A stretch of 64,000 nucleotides of DNA from Acridotheres tristis (lineage: Eukaryota; Chordata; Aves; Passeriformes; Sturnidae): the NCBI GenBank assembly GCA_037013685.1, contig CM072899.1, positions 11,388,479 to 11,452,478 of the forward strand, read 5' to 3'. Within the stretch, counting starts at the first letter, position 1, and each line of letters opens with the position of its first letter. Shown here in pieces: positions 50,135-63,600 of the stretch. The translations under genes and the position numbers were made by a program. Under the pieces are notes generated by a model. It ran no database searches and had not been told where the DNA came from. It saw only the letters and a program-made list of their open reading frames with translations.

Positions 50135-52973
50135 GTAGGTGCTTAGCAGTTAACAAATACTAATCTTTGCCAAGTGTAGAGGATCTTTCCATATTGCAAG
50201 GTGAAGTGCTACCAGGAATCTCCTGAAGTTTTGAAATCAGCTCATAGCCAGTTGGAGCAGTGATCTGGTGGGGACTGTACCTCTTCTAATTACATGATGC
50301 TGGCTGTGACTTAATGTGAGACTGGATGGTCTGAAGCCACATCCCCTGTGTCAACAAACTCCAGTCTCAAAATGATTTCTTGCTAAGTGTCAGTAACACA
50401 GATCATGTAGGTGCCCAGAGAGGTTTGTGGTAATCTTTCCTCTTTTAATGTCTGTATGATTTGCACCAGAGCCCTTCTGAACAAATAAAAGAAAGCAAAC
50501 CTGCAATCATTTTTACCTGTAGCTGCTTATTAAATATAGTATACTGGATGCAAGCTCCTTAAATTGGCTCTGTTCTGCATGTTATTACCTGACTTGCCTT
50601 CAAGCAAAAACTGCTTGATAAATGGGGTTTTGGACATCTTGAGAGTGTTTTTATTGCTTGTGTCTCCTGGTTTTATAATATTATATGTGACTGGTTTTTT
50701 TCATCCTTGGTGAATTACAGAAAGGATTTATGCCTCCTTAGGTTAGAGCATGGGAAATGATGGGTGCTAGAGTTTATAAGTGTCATTTACTTGGGGTTTT
50801 TTTTCTTCCTTTTAAAGCAGGAGAGTAGTTCTGAGCCTTTTCAAAAGGTAGTAATAGGTGTTGCATTTAACTCAGATTACAGGATAAGATTTTAAGGATA
50901 CCAGGCAGTACTTTTGTATTTCTGTTTTGTCTTCAGCCCATTTGTCACTAGTTAATCCCCCATCCTCTTAGGGAGATGAGCAAGATTACTTCTGTTGAAC
51001 AAGTGGAGAAAAGAAATTACAATGTTTTATGGCAGCAAACAGTCAACATAGCAATTGATCTTCAGCGAAAGGTGAAGTTTCCTGATTCCTTGCAGAAGAT
51101 GGACTATCTCTCCATTTAGAGTGTGATGCAACTGCTCTAATTTTCCCCTCTGCACATTTCCTTTTTTCTTCTATTACAGGATAAGCATTTCTTACTATAG
51201 AAAGTATCTCATGTGTTCTGTCTTAGCTGTGCTTCTAGTTTTGTCGCCAAATGCTACATTTTGCAAATAGGTCTGAGAGCCTAATTAACAAGCACACTTC
51301 ACATTTAAAGAATAAGTTTGCACCAGATATGTGTTGGCTTTTAGTTTTCTGGTATGAAAAAGATTGTAGGGATTCACTGAGGTACCTTTAGGTAGGTGAT
51401 AAAATGATCCATAGATGACCTTAGAGCTGAAAAGCAAGATGGTGTCTTGCTTAAAAATGTAATTATGTAATGTTCTTAGTAACGTTTCCTTCCTGGAGGC
51501 AAAAATCTGATGAACAAAAAGAACAGGAGGATGGCATTTACATTGCCCTTTCTACATTTTTGGATGGAGGAAATGGTTCTTCTTGGGACAGAGAGAAGCC
51601 TTATAAGGAGTCTCTGGCACCCTTGTGGATTTAAGCAGGATCTGTAATTGTGAACCAGCAGTTACATGAAGAAAATTGTGTACAGGTTTAGATAATGGCA
51701 TTTTGCTGTCTACTGAGTTAGTGGGAAGAAATGATACCTTTCACCATTATCTAATCTTGGTTACACTCATCAGATGTTTAACAGCAGACCTTGAAACAGA
51801 GGACCCTTTATGGTTTGTTCTTTCAATGAGAAGAATATGTAGCAGAATGCAGAATTTAATACCTCTCTAAGGTAGGCAGAATAATACAACTTAGTTTGCT
51901 TTGCTTTAGTCTGGGTCAAACTTGGGTGCTCTTGTTGTCTGGAAAGAAAAGGCAGTAAGGTAAATTAAGTCAGGTTGAGGGTATCAAGGAATGGAAAAGA
52001 AGCCCAGAATTTGAAAGAGCCTGGAAACCTGTCTCTTTAAGAGTTCCAGAGATTTGTATGTAGGGGGAGGGCCATTGCTGTGATACCGCTTGAGTCAACT
52101 GCAGTTCACATTCCTTTGTTAGATCAGTGTTGCTTTTTTAATGTCTGCATCCTGTTTGTGGGTTGGAGTTTTTTTTAATTTAGCTGGTCAGACTTCTCTC
52201 TCCCTTACCCCCACCCCATTCTTCATTCTTGCCTCCTTTCGTATAGTTTCTTATATATCTTTTTGGGTAGACCTCTTTTTAATTTTTTCTGAAGTTCTTT
52301 TTCTGTGATTCCTTCAGAAATGTATCAGGGAGTGGGAGGGAAGGGAAGGAAATGTCCAGGTTGAAAACTGCCTTGTACTGTCTCAGCCTGGCAGTCTATC
52401 AGCCTTCTCATATTTTAAACCAGTCAGCCTCTAGAACTAGGATAGTTTGTTCAGCTAGTTGACATGATGATAGCTGGTGGCTGGCTTTAGAAACAAACCT
52501 CTCCATGGCAGTAAAATTCAAGGAGATGAGTCAGAGATTTGTGTCCTGACTACTAAAGGTAATAATAGACCATGGCACATCTTAGGGTTCTGCATGGTCC
52601 CACTGGACCCGTAGCACACACTCACATCAGCAAGGGTTGGACTCCCCAAGTGTTCTCCTGTACTCACTTGGAAATGTCTTGTGCCTGCTATAGGTCAGCC
52701 TGGGAACATTGTCTTATGTCATCTGTGAGCTGAAACTTGGCAGACCATGACTGGGAAAGGCAGAAGGTGGATCTCTTTCTTATTCTGGCACTGCTTGTGT
52801 GCAGCAATAAGTCAGATACTTCTCTCTGCTCTTCTGCCTTGTGAAATGGGGATAATTGCTATCCATTCTGGAAAAAAACCCAAAATAATCACATTCCCAA
52901 TTTAGATTTATTCCAGGCTTAGAGCATTAATGTTTCTTGAAAAGACATAATTATCTTTCTTTGGAGTACAAAA

Positions 52974-53250
52974 CGCACATCTAGAGTACAGCATACAATT
53001 GGAAGTTCCTCAGTTGCTGAAAGATGTCAGTATTTTGGAAGTAATTCAGGGAAGAGCAGCAAAAATGCTGGAGAGGCTGAAAGGATTGATTTATGAGGGA
53101 AAGAAGATGAAAAGAAATGCATGAAACTTGGCTAAATTATGTCTAAGTGGGAGATATTATTATCCACAAGTATTTGAAGAACATAACAGAGAAGAATCCC
53201 TTAGGGTGGTCCAAGGAGGTGCAAGCAAAGCTTAATAACATGAAATAAAG
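52974..53250 (+). mobile_element. Ancient CR1-type LINE remnant (reverse transcriptase C-terminus)
   Basis: Read in the + direction with indels, this stretch keeps the CR1 post-catalytic pattern. CGCACATCTAGAGTACAGC parallels the CR1 'RPHLEYC' coding segment. It is followed by residues close to P-LLKDVSILEVIQGRAAKML, then a decayed LKGLIYEGK, and a degenerate G-D-I-I-I-H-K-Y-L-K. In CR1 the corresponding order is a [KKDIE.LE.VQRRA.KM] block and then a [YEERL...RRLRGDLI..YKYLK] block. Divergence is far greater than in the copy at 46676-47663, so it is an older insertion. The boundaries are approximate and no 3' terminal repeat is visible. Confidence 0.65.
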
Positions 53251-56200
53251 CACTGAGAGATGTTATTTAGCAGAGATGTCCTGCACTACCAGATTGTCTT
53301 TGCAGAGGAAGATGATGTATTCCAGTTTGACAATATTCATGTGTAGTTTGCCTGGATGTTTGCTAGTGAATGCAGGCAGTAGGATGGTGGGTGGAAGTAC
53401 AATTTATTTTTCATTTTACTTCTGGTTTTGTGTCCAGGCATGCTCTTATTGCTTGGATGACAAGGTATAACCGACTTTCTAGGATGTTTGCAGCAGCATC
53501 TAGAAGAAAAAAGAAGTATTTGCTGGCCGATGTGCTGTTCTGTAGGGCTCAGTTGTGGAGCTGTTTGTGCTTTAACTGACGGCAAAGTTTCAAGGCCTGT
53601 TAATTGACAGGATGATGCTTCCTTTCCAGACTGGTTATATGATCAAATGCATAAAAAGGGGGACATAATCTCTGAAGTCACAAGAGAGTTTGCAGAGTTT
53701 AACAAGCTGCTTAAGGCAATTTAAAGTGCACTACTTCTAAAGTTATGCTTTGTGTGGATGAGGGAGCGAGCTGCTGATGGGGCACTGCTTGCTGAGGTGG
53801 GTGATATGTGGCAGCTGTTCTAGTTGTAAATGGAACACTGTATAGGATAAATGAGTGAAAAGGATTGTTCAAGAACAAGTTTGAGGAGGCAGGAACTGTA
53901 TGTTTGTGTCTTATTCCAAAGAAGATAAAAGCTAACAATGACAGTCTTTGGAAAATGCTCATTTCAACACACCTTGCACCAAGGAATGTTGTGCCAGTTG
54001 ATAAGACATTTAGAGGAAAGTTCAGCATATCATTTGAATGGTGCTAATTGTAGATTTTATTTAACTGCCTCTCATCCAAGAACTGACCCTGTAAAGCTGC
54101 TTGGTTTGCAAAATCGCGATCAGTTGCTGTGTATCTTGACATCTTTTAAAATATTAACTTTAGATATGCCAATTTCTTTGGTTTTGGCTCATTGCATTTG
54201 TTTTGTGCTTGATTATTGTAAAACGCAGCAACTTTTTAAATCTAATTGGAGCATGTGTGATATCTGAGGCATGGTTCACTTTCCTTTCTGTTTAATTTCT
54301 AGTGAAGTGTTCATCCTTTCTGAGGCACTGCAATGTCTTTGACTGCCATTCTCTTCTTTTTGACTAAAAATTGCTGTACATGACTAAAAGAGTTACCTTA
54401 TTTCTTAATGTGAAAGAAGCAGTGCATATCTAACACTCCTAAGAGCTGAACACATTGCTGGATTGAGCAAATTTCAATGTAATAAAAGACACTTTTCATA
54501 AAAAGAGATAAAAATGAGAATATTGGAGTACAAGCTTTGTGGCTTCTCTGTTCTTTTTAGCCATACAGGATAACAGGAGTTTAAAGTTTCTTAAAACAGG
54601 TGAAAACAAACTAGTTGATGACTTTGTCTTTTGTTGCCAGTAACTTTCTGCCTTGTGCTTGAGAGAACAAGTACATTTCACTGTTTCCACTGCTTGTCAT
54701 GGTAAGAGGGATTGAAGGTGCCATAAAAGGTGCCAGCACAGATCTTCTCCCTAACCCAGGACACAGAACCTCTGGGATCCTGCAGTGTTGGTAGAACATG
54801 ACACAAAGTGGTCAGAATTCAGCTAAGCGTCTTAGTCTTGAGAATTCCTTGTATTCTTACATGTGGAATTAAGGGTAGAAATGCAGAATATGTTTCCCCC
54901 TTAGCATATTGTGGATTTGGCGCATCTTTGGTATTTTTTATATTTTGCCACTTTTTTCATTGGATGAGATCCCACACCGGCTTGCAAAGTACTTAATGAC
55001 ATATTGAGAGAGCTATGATGTACGAGCTGTACATGAACAGCTCCACTCTGCATGATTTCAATTCCAGTTAAAAACTGAGGCTTTAAAAGTGGAGTTCAAT
55101 TTTGTTAGTATTTTTTAGCATTCTGCTTAAACAAAGAAGTTGACTAGAGTTAAACAGCATGAGGGAAATGAAAGTTATGTGAAAATTGAAATATACAATA
55201 GTACAATAATTTGTGTATCACATCGTCTTCTGTACCTCCTCCTTAAGAGCTATCTTAATTGTATTCTTTGTTGATATTTGGGTTTTTTTTTTCATTACTA
55301 ATCAAGGCATATGTCACTTTGTTCAGGTAGGGCTCAACACGCCAACACAGCTGGCATTTGTGGAATATTACTTTCAGGGGTTTGGGTTTTTCTTAACAAC
55401 TGTAGAAGACAAACTTTAAATGGTTGACTGTAGTTAATGCCATATTCCCAGTTCTGTGGTTTGGAGGGCACTCCTTACTGACATCAGTAGGAATGGGGCA
55501 GCCTGAACCTTTTCATTGCAATGAGAATAATTAAACATCCTGTCACTAAGCAGCATACCTTTTTTGTGGGAGTTCTTGACATTTGGAATTCTTTGCTTGT
55601 GTTGCATTAGAATAGGATAATCTTTTCTTAGGCCAAATGGAATTTAGGCACATTTAATGTCCTTGTTTTCCCAGCCTGGCTTCTGTTTTAATAAAGGAAA
55701 ATAAAAAATTGTTGGCTGCAAGGGTCTGGTGGGTTGCCATCCCTGTCAGTATCAGGTGAAGCTGAGCAGGATTTCAGTCAAGAGGAAAAACAAAAGCCCA
55801 AGGGCAAAGAAATCTGTGTAGCTGTGTTTTATTTAAAAGCTGGAGATTAGCTCTGCTTGTTCTTTCAGAGTCTCTTTTCCCCTACCCTCTAAACCAAACA
55901 AAACCTAAAATCCTTAAGGGGTACTTCAGGCATAAATCTCCTTCTCTCCTTTTTGTGAAAGTTGGCTGGTGTAGTATGGACAGAGGCTGGGAGAGGGTTG
56001 TTGCCAGGGAGGCATCACTTCCTTGTATGATCCCCTCTTGAGCAGATTAAACTTTAGTGATGTGGAAGTCCTGGTGACCACATAGGAGCTAGGAATTTGT
56101 ACTGCATTTACACAAAAAGGTTGGCCTGAGGAATTGAGCCTACCTTTTGAGAGGTGACATCATGTGATCCCATACTGACCTTTGAAACTGAATAATCAGA

Positions 56201-56879
56201 TTTATCGACCTTAGAGTGTTCTTGTGGAATCAAAGTAAAAAATTTGTGTATGTTCCTTCTGAATGAAAACAGAAGTCAAGGAAATGTGAACTTACTGACT
56301 GTGCCTGTTTGCCTCATTCGTGATAGGATTGGGAGAGCCTGGTCTTGTCTGCAATGACAGAATTGCAGGATGGAATGTCTGAACTGAGAACTCTGAAGGG
56401 GGAATGTGTTGATAGTAAGATTGGTTGCACACTGGAGCAATGGGAAGTTATGATTCTTCTTTGGATTTGAAGTTTCCATTGGAGTGTCTGTCCAGCAGGT
56501 TGTTTTTCTGGGATCAAGCAGACATGGACTACAGAATTATCAGGCATCAGGTGATGTAGCAGCATCTGAGTGTGTCTGAAAGAAGAGTCCAGCTTCTGTG
56601 TAAGCCCTTGTGTTGGGTACAGTATGGGCTACAAAGTGATCCTCTGAGTCATTGAAAATAGTGAGAGGGAACGTTTTATTTTACTGCCACCCACCCTTTC
56701 TATTCTTGTGTGAGAGGAGTTTCATGGAAGTGTCATTAGTGCAACAGGAGCACTGGTGGTCGTGCACCACATGATGTAACTGCAGTGGTTTTTTTTGCTG
56801 CAGACCACATCACCCTCCCCTCGAGGGCAGGGCTTTAGGAAGCTTTCCTGTTGCTCTCTGACCAGTCCTGCTGTGGCAG

Positions 56880-57480
56880 TAAAGAACAGCGTGTACTGAG
56901 CCCTTTGTGCTCCCTGAGTAGCAAAGCAGCTCACACTTGCACAAATGTGAGCTCAGCCCCAAAGCAAACTGAGCTTTCATTCTGGGCTTTGCTGCTCGTT
57001 GGGTTTGTGTTTAGTTTATTTCTACGTGACTCAGTAGAGCATATTTGTCTGAGCTTGCTGCTTGTCTGTGGAAAGCAGTAAGGATACAGGAGCTGCCTCC
57101 ATCTATAAAGACAATTACCTTGACAAAACAAGGTGGTGAAGTTAAGTATTTAGAACTTCAGATATAAAAAGGAATATCTTAATTAGCTCTCCGTTTTGAG
57201 ATGTATTATGATACTAGGTCTAATTAAGTTATTGCATTCCCCACGCTGACACATGCAGGGAAAAATTTGCTGGTTTTGGTGATGCTTTGTAATTGACCTG
57301 TTGTCCTTTACTGAAGGATTTTTTTCCTCCTCAGTGAGTAATCAACTCCTTCATTTTTTGCATTTCACTGGAGTCCTGCTGTAAATATGAAATTAATTAT
57401 TTGTGCTATTTATGGAAAGAAATCCTATTAAGAAAATAAAAATAATTCCTGCAGATGGGATTTGTTTGACCATAGGGTAT
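56880..57480. promoter_or_regulatory. Candidate conserved non-coding element in intron 6
   Basis: This complex, non-repetitive stretch contains an AP-1/MAF-like TACGTGACTCAG near 57023-57034 and homeodomain cores near 57180 and 57390 (TTAATTAG, TTAATTATT). It shows a generally even, motif-dense texture and no coding potential. Conservation is not tested. Confidence 0.2.
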
Positions 57481-59466
57481 CCTGACTTCTACAGATTCTA
57501 CCACTTGGGAAAGAAAAAAAAAACCTGCAACCCACAACCAAAAGAAACTCCACTTAGTAATCACTTACACACATTTTCTTAATATTTGCTTCCAATCTCC
57601 CTTGAGCCTCGTTTCACTTTGACTAAGTTTTTGCTGATGCTCTCACCTTTCTCCTCCTTGCTTCTGTTCTTTATTCATCTGCTATTGCATCCCCTGCCCA
57701 TCTTTCTTGGTCCCTGAAGTTGGATGCCAGTAACAGCTTGGTTTATCCTCAAATATTTCTTCCAGCATTTTCAGGCTTCTGTAGGGATGTGCAAGGTAGA
57801 GGTGATTTTTTTCTGACCTGTGGATGTTCTAGTGCTGCAATATTGTAAGCTCCTGAAAGGAGGGGCTGAAGGGAAACTCCAGTCTAGCTCTGTGCCTGCG
57901 ATTGCCCTCTGCAGATGGAGGCCATTGGGAATTGAGCTGCCAAAATAGTCTGCTCCAAGTGCGTTCTAATTAAGTTTCCTTTTTTGCCTCCAAGAACAGC
58001 AATTGCTTTACTAGTTATCCTGAATTTAAGTTTCAAATCCCTGTTGCAAAATAGAAAGATGCTATAATAGAATTTATTTATCTTAATTTGAGGATAAAAT
58101 CGGGATCTGATAGTGTGGGAAGAGCTTGGGAGACGACTGTGGGTTTTTACAAGTGTTTTTGAAACTGAACAGTTGTTGTTTCAGTTGGCAGTGACATTGG
58201 TAGTCAGCTGTCCAAAGTACTCAAGATAGTAAGCCCCCAAAGAATGATTTTTCCTTTTATTAAAAGAAAAAAAAAAATCCGTAAAGATTGTTTCTTTTCT
58301 TAGATAAACTCAGGTCATATATAAGATTCTCCTAAGCCACAAGAGCGAGATACATAAATTAAACAAACTGCGATTTGCACTCAGTTGCATGTTTTTAGGA
58401 TCTGGGATTTCAGAAGAGGTGCACTTATCTTGAGATTTGTGGTAAAACTGAGAGCTGGAAATGCTGCAGTGTATAATAACCTTACTTCTGTGTAGAGTCT
58501 CCTGTGGTCGTAAGTCTTTCCAGTTAATCCAGGCTTTGTTATTTTGGGGGAATGTAGCTATTGTGGAAAGTTGCATTCCCTGGGAGAAAATAAGCATCTT
58601 GAACATTTAGGGCTGTTACTTTGCTGAATTTTGAATAATTATAAGAGCAGCTGTAAGCTCTTGGAGCCTCTTGCCCAGTCCAGCTCTGTGGCAGGGCATG
58701 TCTGCAGCAGATGTGGCAAACAGGCTGCTCCATTTGCCTGTATTTGTTCTGTGCTTGTATTTGCCATCACATCACCATTAACTTACTTGGGCACCACTTC
58801 CAAATTATCTGAAACCTTTTGGCTGCATGTTGCTGTTATGTAAACTGCCCATTGGGCTGTTGTGAGTCTTGCTTCACGTGCTTAGGAAATCCTTTGTTCA
58901 ATGGGGCTCCTTTGCTGAAGGTTACCTTTTTGGAGGGAAATAAACATGTGGGTGGAAGGGCCAAATTAAACATTCAAAATGAGGAACTGAATGAGTTTAT
59001 TTCCCTTATAAAAGCAATCCTACCCTGTTTCACACATGTGATGGTTCCATAAACACACAACTGCAGAATAGAATCGCATTCAGGTTTTTAAGTTTCTGCT
59101 GCATTTTTATTTTGGATATTTTTCATTTTTAAGTGGAGATGCCTTGCACAGTCACTATAGCCCTGTTATCCTGTTCCTTACAGACCAAATTCTTCATTTA
59201 ATTTTGGCTCCATTGGGTTAATGCTGCTGAAGTTGCAAACAATTGGATTAGAACACAGTGTGGAACAACACAATTGCTCTTACTTTCATGAAATAGTACA
59301 CAACTTTAGTGTACCACACATCCTGCAAACAAGAGCAGGATGCATGTGCTACCTTCTGTCTGGTTTTTGTTGTTATCCTTTTTAGGTGCTTCATTTTGCA
59401 AATTGAGTACACACTTGCTGTAACTTCAAATGTGAAAACATTTTTTTTCTTGAAAAAGAATATAAT

Positions 59467-59510
59467 TAACTGTTATTTTATAACTAACTGTTATTTTATA
59501 AAGAACTGTT
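59467..59510 (+). repeat. 18-bp tandem repeat, about 2.4 copies
   Basis: The unit TAACTGTTATTTTATAAC at 59467-59484 is repeated at 59485-59502 with its last bases changed. A partial third copy (AACTGTT) follows. This is a small AT-rich minisatellite. Confidence 0.85.
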
Positions 59511-61387
59511 AAATAAAACAGGGTTCTATTCTGTGTCTATACAGTTTGGCTGACCAACCTTAGAGCATCAAAAAATTAATAATTTGGTAATATCTTGTAT
59601 CTCCTAGAACAAATGGGAATTTGTTTTGGTTTTGTTGTTGTTGTTTTTTAGTTCTCATATACTTACCCTTTGCAATCTTGGGATACTTCCATGAGTGCCT
59701 TGGTAAAATATACAGAAGGAACAAAATACAGTTTCTTCTGAAGAGCTACAAAACATCATAAACATTTGTTAGTTTACTACTGCTCAGTTAAGCATTGTCC
59801 TTGTGGGAAGGAAGGGACTTTTTTTTGCTGAGGGCTTAGCTGATGTCAGTACAGCTAAATGTGAGGGATCCAGGTACATGACCAAACTGCCCAAATATAG
59901 TACTTTCTAAAGTGATCCTTAAATTCTCCAAAAAATACGCAGGGGATATGCACAATTTATAATTGCTTCTTTTGATGTTTAAGGTGGAATTTTTCTTTGA
60001 AGGGTTACATTTTTGGTAAGAGATGACTGAAATACTCTCTAGACAGGTGGACCAAGGGTTTCAGGACGAACTTGCTCTGTCCTATTTGTAGTGGGCAGCT
60101 TTCTCCAAGACCCCTCTTATTTACATAGAGGAAGGAAGTGGAAGCCATGAATCCAACTTTTGTGTTCCCAGGTCTGTAGTTTATTTATGCGATACAAAGA
60201 AGGAATTATTTCCTTCATCTTTATTTCTGCTTTCTTGTGTGCAAAATGGGATGCTGGTTTTTGGATGTTACAGTTCTCACACACAGCTTTACAGTATTTG
60301 GGTGGAAAATACTTAGGTTACAAGCCTTTACATAACTTTGATCTTCTTAAGTCTCCACAAGGGTCACTCATGCATTCAGGTTGCCCCCTTGCCATGAAAT
60401 TTCTCTCCCTTTCTGTAAACTGTTTGTGCTCGTTTACTTGATTTTGATCGTTCATCCCGTGGGCCTTTCACCTTCCCTTTCCACCAGTGTTTGTTCTGAT
60501 GGCTTTTTGAAGTCTGAGTAAAAACATACACCACGGGGGCTTCCTGGAGGCATAGAGCTTTGTGGTTTGCAAATTGTAGAGTATTTGAAGTATTGACTCG
60601 CAAGAGCAGCCAGTGCACAGTGTATGAGAACTGTTGTGTGACAAGGACATTAACCTTGAGAGCCTGATCCATGTTTTGAGTTTGGGGACAAAAAAAATAG
60701 TTGTTCTTAATAGTGTGCATTGATTTCAAGGAAGTCTCTGTAAAGCAGTCTTTGGCTTGTGTTTTCACAAAGGGATTTGAGTGTTTAATAAAGAATAGGA
60801 AATAACTGGAGCTTCAATAGACCTGTTTTCACAGGGAGGGCTCTGCTGTAACATGATTTTGTATAATGTTATACATAAGCAACAAAAGCATTTCCTGCCG
60901 GTAGCTACAGTATTGCGACATTTTAAAAAATGTGCAAAAAATACTTAGTACATGGAATAAAAGATATAGGAAAAGTAGAGAAGACCATCCTGCTTAGAAG
61001 AGTCTTTTGTGTAATATCTGAAGTTGTAACTTCAATCCCAAGAGCTCTGTATTGCATACTTTTGTGCTAGGTGTTTTATGAAAATATTTTTTAAAACCTC
61101 TGAGCCCTCAATTCCCCTTACTGCTTTCACCTTATCCTCCTCAACTATTCCAAATTAGTAAATTAAGACAATTAGGTGATTCAGAAAACCTGTTCTTTCC
61201 TGTGTTACAATTGATGAGTCAGCTTGATTTCTTTGATGTTTTACCCTCATCCATTTCTATTCTCCTCTCCCTATTCAGTTCCCTCTCTGTTTGGCCATTT
61301 TCTTATTTCTGCAGCCCCTTCCCCTGATCTTTCCCACACAACCCAGAGCAGCCTCTGCTGCATTTTAGTTTGGTTTTTTTAAGGGAG

Positions 61388-61435
61388 ATACATATATATA
61401 GGTGTGTGTTTATATATATATATATATATATATAT
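61388..61435. repeat. Compound (TA)n/(TG)n microsatellite
   Basis: A short ACATATATATA tract and GTGTGTG precede a 25-base alternating TA run at 61411-61435. It is a length-variable simple repeat with no other signal. Confidence 0.95.
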
Positions 61436-61759
61436 GCAGAACCATGAACCAAGAAGATGCCATCCCTTTGATTACTGTACCATGCCTTTGATTATTTTGT
61501 TGTTCCATCCTAAACTGTGTCATTGTATGTAAATGAAGAACATTGTTTGTGTGGTGCAGGCTTTTGCTGTGCACCTGAGGATTTATAATTCAGTACAAGT
61601 TTGCTGCCAGGTATGTATTTACTGCTCAGTGCATTTGTTTACCTTCTCAGTTTTCTGTCTGTGAGAGAACAGCATTCTCTCTCCCTAACATAGCCAATTA
61701 ATGTATGGATGTGTTAGGCAAGGGACTGTTTGCCTGCTGAAGTATCAGCTCATCAGGTA

Positions 61760-62080
61760 TGTAATATGTTGGTATTACAACATGAATGCAGCCTGAAGAA
61801 TATGCATTTGTTTTCTTTATGATTGCAATGAAATATCTTTTTCAAGCTCCCACAATGGTAACACAGGCTGTGCCAAGCATAAGAGAAAGAAGATGTTTTT
61901 TGAGCACTGAAAATGTGCTAAAGAATGCAAGTTCCTGCTGACAGGAGAGCAGGCTGTATATCATGAACTGGGGATTTTCTTTTCATGGCTCATTACAATC
62001 GATTGTTCTCACAAGTACCTCCTCAGAAGATGTTCAAAGATTATAGTCCCTTTGGAGTTCATGTGGAAATTGATGCCTGC
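61760..62080. promoter_or_regulatory. Candidate conserved non-coding element in intron 6
   Basis: This complex sequence carries octamer/POU-like cores (ATATGCATTTG near 61800) and CATTACAATCGATTGTTCTC near 61991-62010, which has SOX-like ACAAT/ATTGTT cores around a ClaI-type palindrome. It has no coding potential. It is a regulatory candidate by texture only. Confidence 0.22.
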
Positions 62081-63184
62081 TTCCCCAATCCTGGACTTTT
62101 TCCCCTAGTTTTTCTTCATATTTTCCTTGTTATGCTCTGAAGTGAGTAATTTGAGGACATAATGTAATTGGATTTAGTTGTGGGTTTTATTTTTCTCTCT
62201 TGAAATTGTGCACATTCAGATTGACTTCTTCAGTAAATTCAGTGTTTTTATTTTTTACTTGAAGCGAAATTTAAGCTTGGGTTTATTGACCCAGGCTCTC
62301 TGTTGAGCTGCTCTTCCTTTTAAGAGAAGTTGAATATTTTAAAGAATGTTTTTCCATTGACCAAGGCCAAATAGGTTTTTTGGGAAAATACTAAAATATG
62401 TATATAATTTAATATTTGACAATTTATTCCTGTGAAAAATCAAATTAATTTCTCACATCTGTGAAAATACTACAAGTTGACTATTTCTGTTCAGATGATC
62501 ATTGTGCAATTCACTAGTGTTTAATCTTAAATATGTGATTACATTTCAGCATAAGTGTAAAAAAGCAGGAGTCTCTTTTAGAAGTTATTTCTCATAAGCA
62601 CAGGAAAAAGAAGTTTTATTTGGCATTTGGAAAAAATTATAGGTAGATTAACAACAGATTTTAAATGTCTTTTTTCTGTAAGGTTTTGAGCTTTAATAAA
62701 TAGTGATTCTTGTAAGAAGACTATGCTGTAGAGTTTTGCAAATCAGTTTGGTTGAATAACCTTATTTTCTCTAATCATCGTAAAGAAAGGATGGATTTGT
62801 AGTATTTGTAGTTGTAGTATACACAAATGATTGCTTTTTGGGTGGCTAAGAAATGGGAGAAATCTTGTAAACATGGGAGATCATCTGTGTTGCTCAGATT
62901 CAGAAGTTTCCTGGGTTTGCTTGATGATGGTTGGGAATCTTCTGTTAAAGACCTGTTGACTACCTCTGTATTTCAAGCTTTTAGTCTTATATTAGATACT
63001 AGGTTTTGCTTTCAGGACACACATACATATGCATTACACATAAAATAAGTGAAAGTATGTTGTGGATTCCCTGCTACTTTCATTGAACCAGGTAGAATTG
63101 GCTTGGGGAGGAAAAGACCATCTGTAAGCAAATTGATGGAGGGTATTTCAGTCCACCCCTGCCGATTATTTCTAATTGAAGCTG

Positions 63185-63600
63185 TCTGAGCCAGTCTTAA
63201 TACAATTTAGATATCGCCAGCCAGAAGGATTTTATTTATGGAACAGGGCCTGTTGAAACTTCCTCCGACCCTGGAGAAGCTGTGAATGGGAGAGAGCTGA
63301 TCAAGCAGGCATGCCTGGCTAGCGTATGCATTTCTTTAATAAGGCAGGGATTGATGTCTTTTGCAGTTCAGGGGTTAGATAAACAGCAGTCCCTCGGTTC
63401 AAGGCTCTCCATGTTCAGCTGTTTGTTTATACGGATCTCAGAAGGTTGGCTTAGCCTTGTGACATCCCCGGGGAGCTTTCCTGACCATGCTGTAACCTCG
63501 TCTGCTCCAAGGCTGCTCAGGAGGTGTCGCATCGCCTTCTAGGAAACGAACTGGCTGAGTGGAGTGTGCAGCTCAGACCTGGTCTCAAAGAAAGGTAGAT
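63185..63600. promoter_or_regulatory. CpG-retaining candidate enhancer in intron 6
   Basis: About ten CpG dinucleotides fall within roughly 370 bases, against a background where hundreds of bases often have none. Motif cores cluster here: GATA (AGATAA 63377-63382) overlapping a FOX-like TAAACA, an E-box CAGCTG at 63416-63421, and a FOX core TGTTTA at 63424-63429. The segment is GC-richer than its neighbours and has no repeat match I know. The open frame at 63282-63542 (86 codons) resembles no protein. I favour an enhancer over an unannotated exon. Confidence 0.35.

Noticed and set aside
63282..63542. 86-codon + strand frame as the last EEFSEC exon or a new gene
   Set aside because: The last EEFSEC exon should begin by completing a Gly codon and continue a basic, Lys/Arg-rich tail. 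This frame shows neither, and its CpG content fits a regulatory element better.
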